From JBBDXA01 sp040902585 (lineage in GTDB: Bacteria; Planctomycetota; Phycisphaerae; Phycisphaerales; Phycisphaeraceae): 10,078 nucleotides of DNA. The notes beneath the pieces are model-generated. The model was not told the DNA's origin. It worked only from the letters and a program-made list of their open reading frames with translations, and searched no databases. Of the stretch, positions 6,389 through 10,078 are shown piece after piece (position 1 is the stretch's first letter; the number at the start of each line of letters is the position of its first letter). The stretch lies in the NCBI GenBank assembly GCA_040902585.1, contig JBBDXA010000001.1, forward strand, positions 1-10,078. The letters are read 5' to 3'. A program made the position numbers and the translations under genes.

Positions 6389-6674
6389 CTACTGCATGAG
6401 CGTTTGCAGCAACGTCGGCGCGAGTTTGCTGCGGGCCATCGCAGTAGCTGGATGTGGCAAAGTCGATGCCGCTGAGTTGGCGCAAGGCCGCGATGGCGAC
6501 GTTGCCATGAAGAATCGGCGGAAGAAAAAGACGGACGGTGACGGCCGCAAGGAGCAGCCGCTCGCGGAGTCCGGGGCCTTGCGCGGCGGCCAGTTGCCGG
6601 ACCTTCTGATCCATGGGAGCATCGGCGGCAATGTCGCGTCGGAGCCTTGCGATAGCGTTGGAAATGTGCGCCAT
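6389..6674 (-). pseudogene. IS4-type transposase, N-terminal remnant with frameshift
   Basis: On the minus strand a strong ribosome binding site (AGGAGG, plus-strand 6681-6686) precedes the ATG at 6674. The protein runs as MAHISNAIARLRRDIAAD, later TVRLFLPPILHGNVAIAALR and LSGIDFATSSYC. This is the N-terminal pattern of IS4-family transposases, which I recall as a TVRLFLLQ...LHGN / LRHLSG..FS.SAYCQAR series. After SSYC the reading must shift by one base (near 6445-6450) to continue as ARSKLAPTLLQTLMQ, the expected next block, before a stop at 6389-6391. Downstream sequence has no further transposase match, so the catalytic domain is gone. The matching element end lies upstream at 6783-6805. 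Confidence 0.7.
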
Positions 6675-6782
6675 CCGTGGCCTCCTGAATGGGGTGTCGT
6701 GAAAAAACACCAGCATCTCAGGAGGCTGCATTTTGCGCAAATGGATATAAGTTATTTAACGGCGCGGGGTTGTGGTTAACCC

Positions 6783-6805
6783 AATGGCATTCGTTCCTAA
6801 CACCT
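6783..6805 (-). mobile_element. Terminal inverted repeat, left end of the IS4-type element
   Basis: This 23-bp sequence equals the reverse complement of 7712-7734 with a single mismatch (22 of 23). It lies about 110-130 bp upstream of the transposase remnant start at 6674, where the left end of an insertion sequence is expected. On the minus strand it begins AGGTGTTAGGAACGAATG. The stop codon of the PEP-CTERM gene (TAG, 6797-6799) lies inside it. Confidence 0.65.
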
Positions 6806-7426
6806 ATTCTTCCCCCGCCGCATTGTGACGCCCAGCGTGCCAAGCGACAGAAGCGCCAGCGACGCGGTCATCGGCTCGGGGATCACACCACCCGGCGGCG
6901 GCTGGTCCACGCCCGCGTAGAGATGGATCGTCAGCGTGTCGTCGAAGCGCGGCGTCGTGGTCGTCGTGTTCGTGGTGATGATGTCGAGCTGGCCGGTGAT
7001 GACGGTGATGCTGCCGGGGTCGTCGAGGTCGCCGGTCCAGACGGTGCCGGTGGCTTCGTTGATGGTCGTGTCCGTCATGAACTCGACCAGCGGTTCGAGC
7101 GTGACGCGGTTGAAGAGCACGTCGTAGACGTCGAGGCGGGTCAGGGCATTGGCCAGCAGGATGGCGTCGAGGTCGCCGGTGAACAGCGGGTCGATCGGGT
7201 CGGTGAAGGGGACGCCGGTCGGGGCGATGGCGGTCTGCTGGAAGAGGACCTGGAGGTCGACGATGGGCGGTGCGTCGTTGAAGAGGTCGATGGTTTGCAG
7301 GTTAAGCACGCCGCCGCCGTCGCTCGCTTGGAGGTTGGTCACCGCCTGCGCCCGACCGGCAAACACGGCCAGGCACGAGACAGCCACCGCCAGCGCGACT
7401 CGATTGCATCGTTGACTAAAGGACAT
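6797..7426 (-). CDS. PEP-CTERM sorting domain protein
   Basis: A 209-residue exported protein. MSFSQRCNRVALAVAVSCLA... ends in GRAQA, a Sec signal peptide with cleavage near residue 28. The middle is acidic and Thr/Asp/Leu-rich with a threonine run (TTNTTTTT), and shows no catalytic motif I recognise. The C-terminus is a complete PEP-CTERM signal: VIPEP, a hydrophobic helix (LALLSLGTLGV) and a basic end, MRRGK. Such proteins are cut and anchored by an exosortase, usually encoded elsewhere, and often belong to the extracellular matrix. The start at 7426 is chosen over the upstream-extended frame because it begins the signal peptide and has GGAAAGG about 9 nt upstream. The last residues (NRC) and the stop come from the inverted repeat at 6783-6805. 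The gene is boxed in by insertion sequence remnants on both sides. Confidence 0.8.
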   Translation of the reverse strand: MSFSQRCNRVALAVAVSCLAVFAGRAQAVTNLQASDGGGVLNLQTIDLFNDAPPIVDLQVLFQQTAIAPTGVPFTDPIDPLFTGDLDAILLANALTRLDVYDVLFNRVTLEPLVEFMTDTTINEATGTVWTGDLDDPGSITVITGQLDIITTNTTTTTPRFDDTLTIHLYAGVDQPPPGGVIPEPMTASLALLSLGTLGVTMRRGKNRC

Positions 7427-7505
7427 GGGCACGGCCTTTCCGTAATGAAGTTGGATGTACTCCCGGTGACGGGGCCAACAGGACTTCATAAGCCAGCCCA
7501 AGTGG

Positions 7506-7534
7506 ACTATAACCCGCGAAAGCCGGTTGGCCAA
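7506..7534 (-). promoter_or_regulatory. Promoter candidate for the PEP-CTERM gene
   Basis: On the minus strand TTGGCC (7529-7534), a 17-nt spacer and TATAGT (7506-7511) lie about 80 nt before the ATG at 7426. Spacing is ideal and the -10 box matches TATAAT at 5 of 6. The -35 box matches at 4 of 6. Confidence 0.45.
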
Positions 7535-7587
7535 GGGGTGCGTGGAAAATCCGCACGAAATTGATGATTACTGCTCTGAAAGTACCG

Positions 7588-7698
7588 CTATGCGGCCGGA
7601 TCCAAGGGTTGAAGCGTAGCCGTGTGACCCAGGGACTCCAAGCGTTTGACCAGGTAGTGCGTCAGACGCTGCGGCTGGAGATTGGGGAATAGAAGGTG
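7588..7698 (-). pseudogene. Possible C-terminal tail of another transposase
   Basis: Reading the minus strand after a stop at 7699-7701 gives HLLFPNLQPQRLTHYLVKRL, then ESLGHTATLQPLDPAA and a stop at 7588-7590. The LVKRLESLGH.ATLQP ending resembles tails I have seen on transposases, but the family cannot be named with confidence and only about 36 residues are present. It lies between the insertion sequence end at 7712 and the PEP-CTERM promoter. Confidence 0.3.
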
Positions 7699-7720
7699 TC
7701 AGGGGAATACCAGGTGTCAG
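7693..7720 (+). repeat. Tandem AGGTGTCAGG at the element end
   Basis: AGGTGTCAGG occurs at 7694-7703 and again at 7712-7721, 18 bp apart, with GAATA before each copy. The second copy is the outer part of the inverted repeat at 7712-7734, so the element end appears to be partly duplicated. Confidence 0.55.
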
Positions 7721-7734
7721 GAACGAATGCCATT
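7712..7734 (+). mobile_element. Terminal inverted repeat, right end of the IS4-type element
   Basis: It matches the reverse complement of 6783-6805 at 22 of 23 positions. It starts exactly at the stop codon (7734-7736) of the transposase C-terminal remnant, where the right end of an insertion sequence should be. The two repeats face each other across the PEP-CTERM gene. Confidence 0.65.
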
Positions 7735-8066
7735 CACTTAACCGTTTTACCCTTGTTTTCAGCCATTTCAGCCTCCGCTTCCCGTCTTGGCTGATTCAGC
7801 AACGGGTACGACTTGGGCCGTCTGCGGACGACGCGTAGCTGCAATCTGCCGGTGCCATCAGGGTTGACGATCAGCGTGGCCACGCCAGGCAGGCCCATCA
7901 TGTAAACCGTGGCGTGACGCATCGCATCGATGAAACTGATGCGGCTCGCGCTGACGCCCTGCCGCGCCGCAGCACGCAGCATCGCCATTCGCACCAGATT
8001 GTAGGCGATCAGGTACATCGCCAGTTCGCGCCTCACGCAAACGAATGGCATTCGGGATACGTACAT
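7734..8066 (-). pseudogene. IS4-type transposase, C-terminal remnant
   Basis: The frame reads VRRELAMYLIAYNLVRMAML, RAAARQGVSASRISFIDAMR and, near the end, RPKSYPLLNQPR. This is the typical C-terminus of IS4-family transposases: a RELAMYL-AYNLVR helix followed by a basic RRRPK-YPLL tail. The DDE catalytic part is absent, so this is a remnant. Homology appears to start near 8035; the residues before it (MYVSRMPF) are probably junk, and a 12-bp core related to the element end lies at that break (8041-8052). The annotated ATG at 8066 is therefore only the limit of the open frame. It is on the same strand as the N-terminal remnant at 6674, but in the wrong order to be one interrupted gene. Confidence 0.7.
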
Positions 8067-8262
8067 TTATTCCGCCTCCGTCAGGCCCAGGCGGTCGGCC
8101 GTGCCTGGCGACGGTGGAAGTAGAACCCGATGCCCAACTTGCTCGTTTGACCCGAGCCTTCCCTTAGCCGCAATCAACAAGGCCCGGCATACGTTAGGCT
8201 TCTGTCTGCCATCGGCGGTCCGGCGCGATCGCTTTGCGCCGGCCTGAGCCGCGATGGGGGTT
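8067..8262. other. Gene-free stretch with one GC hairpin
   Basis: No reading frame here looks like a protein in composition, and no RNA gene is apparent. The clearest structure is CCGGCGC (8220-8226), a 9-nt loop and GCGCCGG (8236-8242), a perfect 7-bp stem with no T run on either side. Together with 8263-8604 this makes about 540 bp without a gene between the transposase remnant and nuoH. Confidence 0.5.
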
Positions 8263-8379
8263 TGTCTACCTTTGTCTAGTAGACACGGGGTAGACACGGG
8301 GGTAGACATTTGACAAGTGAATATTGTGCAAGCACTTAGGCCCAAATGTCTACCTTGGGGGTAGGGGGGTGGTAGACAC
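8263..8379. promoter_or_regulatory. Cluster of TGTCTAC/GTAGACA motifs with a long stem-loop
   Basis: Seven copies of the hexamer TGTCTA or its complement TAGACA lie within 117 bp (near 8263, 8273, 8280, 8291, 8303, 8347 and 8373). TGTCTA-G-TAGACA at 8273-8285 is a perfect palindrome, and TAGACACGGGG is repeated in tandem (8280-8301). GGTAGACATTTG (8301-8312) and CAAATGTCTACC (8343-8354) form a perfect 12-bp inverted repeat around a 30-nt centre with an inner 5-bp stem (8315-8319 / 8333-8337). A TTGACA lies at 8310-8315 without a convincing -10 box. It could be an operator array for nuoH, a replication or recombination site, or a dispersed repeat; the sequence alone does not decide. Confidence 0.55.
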
Positions 8380-8470
8380 GTGGCTACTTTCCAACCATGC
8401 CGGCAGAAAAGGTCAGGTCGAAACTTGGAACTCCCAAATCGCAATTCGAAGCCTGAGCCCGCAGCCGATG

Positions 8471-8497
8471 CACCGTTCCACCTGCACCGTTCCACCC
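8471..8497 (+). repeat. Two-copy 14-bp tandem repeat
   Basis: CACCGTTCCACCTG (8471-8484) is followed directly by CACCGTTCCACCC (8485-8497). It is another short tandem in the leader of nuoH, of unknown role. Confidence 0.6.
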
Positions 8498-8563
8498 GCC
8501 CTCGCCATTGGTGTTATGATCCGCGCTCGGCTTCGACTTGGGCGTCACAGACGCCGGCTCGCT

Positions 8564-8598
8564 GAACCCGGAACCCGGAACCCGCAACCCGGAACTCG
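8564..8598 (+). repeat. Heptamer array GAACCCG before nuoH
   Basis: Five heptamers in register: GAACCCG three times, CAACCCG, GAACTCG. The 20-mer at 8578-8597 is identical to 4838-4857, and the distance from its end to the ATG is 7 nt in both cases. No standard ribosome binding site is present between the array and the start codon. Confidence 0.85.
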
Positions 8599-8604
8599 AC
8601 TCCC

Positions 8605-9906
8605 ATGCCTCAGTTCGTCGTCAGCCTGATCACCATTCTCGTCGTGCTCAACGTCATGCTCCTGGGCGTGACGTATGCGATCCTTCTGGAACGCAAGATC
8701 TCCGCGTGGATTCAGAATCGCATCGGGCCTAATCGCGTCGGCTTCTCGTTCGGCATCCTCCCCTTCAAGGGCAGTCACTTTGGTCTGGGGCAGGCGCTGG
8801 CGGATGGTTTGAAGATGCTGCTGAAGGAAGACTACACGCCGCCGCATGTGCAGAAGGGGTTGTTTCTCCTCGCCCCGGTTCTCGCGGTGGTCCCGGCACT
8901 AATAGTCTGGGCGATCGTGCCCTGGGGCGGGTACCTGGTGTGTGACGGGTTCACGTGGTGGTCCTGGTTGCCGTTCGTCGGCGGCACGCAGGTCGCGCCC
9001 TTCGCTGCATCCGTCGCGGCTGCGCCCATCTCCATCGGCATCGTCTATCCACTGGCCATCGGCTCGCTCGCGGTCTACGGCGTGGTCGTCGCGGGTTACT
9101 CCTCCAACAACAAGTATGCGTTCCTCGGCGGCCTTCGCGCCACCGCCCAGATGCTCAGCTATGAAATCCCCATGGGCCTGGGCATTCTCACCATCCTGCT
9201 CATGGCCGGCACCATGCGGGCGGACCTGGTCGTCAACATGCAGGCTCAGCACACGTGGTTCGTCTTCCAGCAGCCGCTCTTGGCCGTCATCTTCTTCGTC
9301 TGCATGCTGGCCGAGACGAACCGCGCTCCCTTTGACCTGGCGGAGTGTGAACAGGAACTCGTGGGCGGGTTCCATACTGAGTACTCCTCGATGAAGTTCG
9401 GTCTGCTGGCGCTGAGTGAATACATTCACGTGCTGGCGGGCTCAGCGTTCTTCGCGCTCTTGTTCCTGGGCGGGTGGGACATCGTGCCCTTCGTGAGTGA
9501 GCTGCCGCTGGCGGGCGGCATCGGCCTGGTGCTGCTGAAGGCGATTGTCTTTGCGGTGAAAGTGTTCCTGCTGGTGAGCGTGGTGATGTGGGTGCGCTGG
9601 ACGCTGCCTCGGTTCCGTTTTGATCAACTGATGAAGCTGGCGTGGCGCGGGCTGATTCCTGTTTCGCTGGCGCTGATGATGCTGGCGGGGCTGATCCGGG
9701 CGCTGCAACCCGAAGGCGTGAGCACGCAGGCGTGGAACTGGCTGATGCTGCCGGCCAACGTGCTGGTGTTCTTCGGTGCGATGGTGATCGCGCCGCTGCT
9801 GCCCAAGGGTCCGCCGGTGAATCGAAGGGTGGAGTTGGAAGGTTCGCGTTTCAGTCCGCCGACGCCCGCGCTGAATGCGCCGCGTGTCGCCCCGGCCCAA
9901 GCCTGA
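8605..9906 (+). CDS. nuoH: NADH-quinone oxidoreductase subunit H (complex I, NuoH/ND1)
   Basis: A 433-residue polytopic membrane protein forming the hinge between the peripheral and membrane arms of complex I and part of the quinone chamber. Family signatures are all present: ERK (29-31), RIGPNRVG (39-46), QALADGLKMLLKED (63-76), GYSSNNKYAFLGGLRATAQ (164-182) and AETNRAPFDLAECEQEL (236-252), continuing VGGFHTEYSSMKF (253-265) with its acidic quinone-channel residues. RWTLPRFRFDQLM follows near the last helices. E. coli NuoH is about 325 residues; the extra length lies in longer loops and a Pro/Ala-rich tail after PKGPPVNRR. The ATG at 8605 begins the first helix. No other nuo gene is seen on either side, and a hairpin with a T run follows the gene, so it appears to be transcribed apart from nuoG and nuoI. 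Confidence 0.95.
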   Translation: MPQFVVSLITILVVLNVMLLGVTYAILLERKISAWIQNRIGPNRVGFSFGILPFKGSHFGLGQALADGLKMLLKEDYTPPHVQKGLFLLAPVLAVVPALIVWAIVPWGGYLVCDGFTWWSWLPFVGGTQVAPFAASVAAAPISIGIVYPLAIGSLAVYGVVVAGYSSNNKYAFLGGLRATAQMLSYEIPMGLGILTILLMAGTMRADLVVNMQAQHTWFVFQQPLLAVIFFVCMLAETNRAPFDLAECEQELVGGFHTEYSSMKFGLLALSEYIHVLAGSAFFALLFLGGWDIVPFVSELPLAGGIGLVLLKAIVFAVKVFLLVSVVMWVRWTLPRFRFDQLMKLAWRGLIPVSLALMMLAGLIRALQPEGVSTQAWNWLMLPANVLVFFGAMVIAPLLPKGPPVNRRVELEGSRFSPPTPALNAPRVAPAQA

Positions 9907-9952
9907 GTCGCCGGTGTTTCACATCGCTTGCTTCACGTCTTGATTCGGGAAT

Positions 9953-9985
9953 GAAAACCCCCGCGACTGCCTGTCCGCGGTTTTT
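9953..9985 (+). terminator. Terminator-like hairpin after nuoH
   Basis: CCGCG (9961-9965) pairs with CGCGG (9976-9980) around a 10-nt loop and is followed by TTTTT (9981-9985). An A run lies before the stem, so the structure could act in both directions. It lies about 50 nt after the nuoH stop codon. The stem is short, so efficiency is uncertain. Confidence 0.5.
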
Positions 9986-10039
9986 AGAGTTCCCCTTCTC
10001 GCAGTCTTTACCTGGTTTCTGATCCTGTTGTAACACAAT

Positions 10040-10078
10040 AAGAATGTCCCCTCTCGAACTCATTAGAAGTGTCCCCCA
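10040..10078 (-). mobile_element. Insertion sequence end-like repeats (two units) at the window edge
   Basis: On the minus strand GGGGACACTTCTAATGAG and, 25 bp further, GGGGACATTCTTATTG closely match the units at 1261 and 1288. The orientation is opposite to that at 1261. The element continues past the window, so its transposase and family are unknown. Confidence 0.5.

Noticed and set aside
5895..6779. Plus-strand open frame of 294 codons over the lipoprotein and transposase remnant
   Set aside because: It is antisense to the lipoprotein and to the IS4-type remnant, both of which show real family or signal features. Its own composition is not protein-like.
6689..7564. Plus-strand open frame of 291 codons opposite the PEP-CTERM gene
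   Set aside because: It is dominated by Gly/Val/Asp/Arg as expected for an antisense frame, and the other strand has a full signal peptide and PEP-CTERM motif.
6389..8066. A single IS4-type transposase gene interrupted by the PEP-CTERM gene
   Set aside because: Both fragments are on the minus strand, but the C-terminal part comes first in the reading direction, and each carries its own element end facing inward. They must come from two copies or a rearrangement.
8067..8495. Minus-strand open frame of 142 codons upstream of nuoH
   Set aside because: Its codons run through the GTAGACA repeats and a tandem repeat; there is no motif, no good start site, and the composition is not that of a protein.

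Overview
The window is GC-rich DNA, probably from a planctomycete or close relative. That placement is an inference. It rests on a PEP-CTERM sorting signal, many short tandem repeats between genes, a nuoH gene standing apart from other nuo genes, and a secreted helical protein of a planctomycete-like type. The first 20 bases are a pure G run and look like a contig end or sequencing artefact.

Layout. 1-987 (-): a partial exported protein of unknown function, with a good promoter at 1018-1046. 1153-1278 (+): a broken-off 5' end of a sugar kinase gene; 41 bp of it recur exactly in the intact kinase gene 1,903 bp downstream. 1261-1357: repeats resembling an insertion sequence end, with an embedded promoter. 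1485-3005 (+): a GT-C type membrane glycosyltransferase. 3053-4789 (+) and 4865-5530 (+): an FGGY-family sugar kinase and a class II (FucA-like) aldolase, which together look like a small sugar-degradation operon. 5657-6142 (-): a small lipoprotein. 6389-8066: insertion sequence debris around a PEP-CTERM protein gene (6797-7426, -). It consists of an IS4-type transposase N-terminus on one side, an IS4-type C-terminus on the other, and matching 23-bp inverted repeats that face each other. 8067-8604: no convincing gene, but several repeats, including a cluster of GTAGACA motifs with a long stem-loop. 8605-9906 (+): nuoH, the membrane subunit H of respiratory complex I, followed by a terminator-like hairpin. 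The last ~40 bases again look like an insertion sequence end, inverted relative to the one at 1261.

The main theme is genes remodelled by small repeats. The kinase carries two in-frame insertions, each bounded by inverted repeats. Its stop codon lies in the first unit of a heptamer array that fills the gap to the aldolase. The aldolase and nuoH start codons both sit exactly 7 nt after the same 20-mer, which ends a heptamer array. The PEP-CTERM gene takes its stop codon from an insertion sequence end. The kinase 5' end has been split or duplicated around a segment carrying the glycosyltransferase. No complete mobile element, RNA gene or CRISPR array was found.
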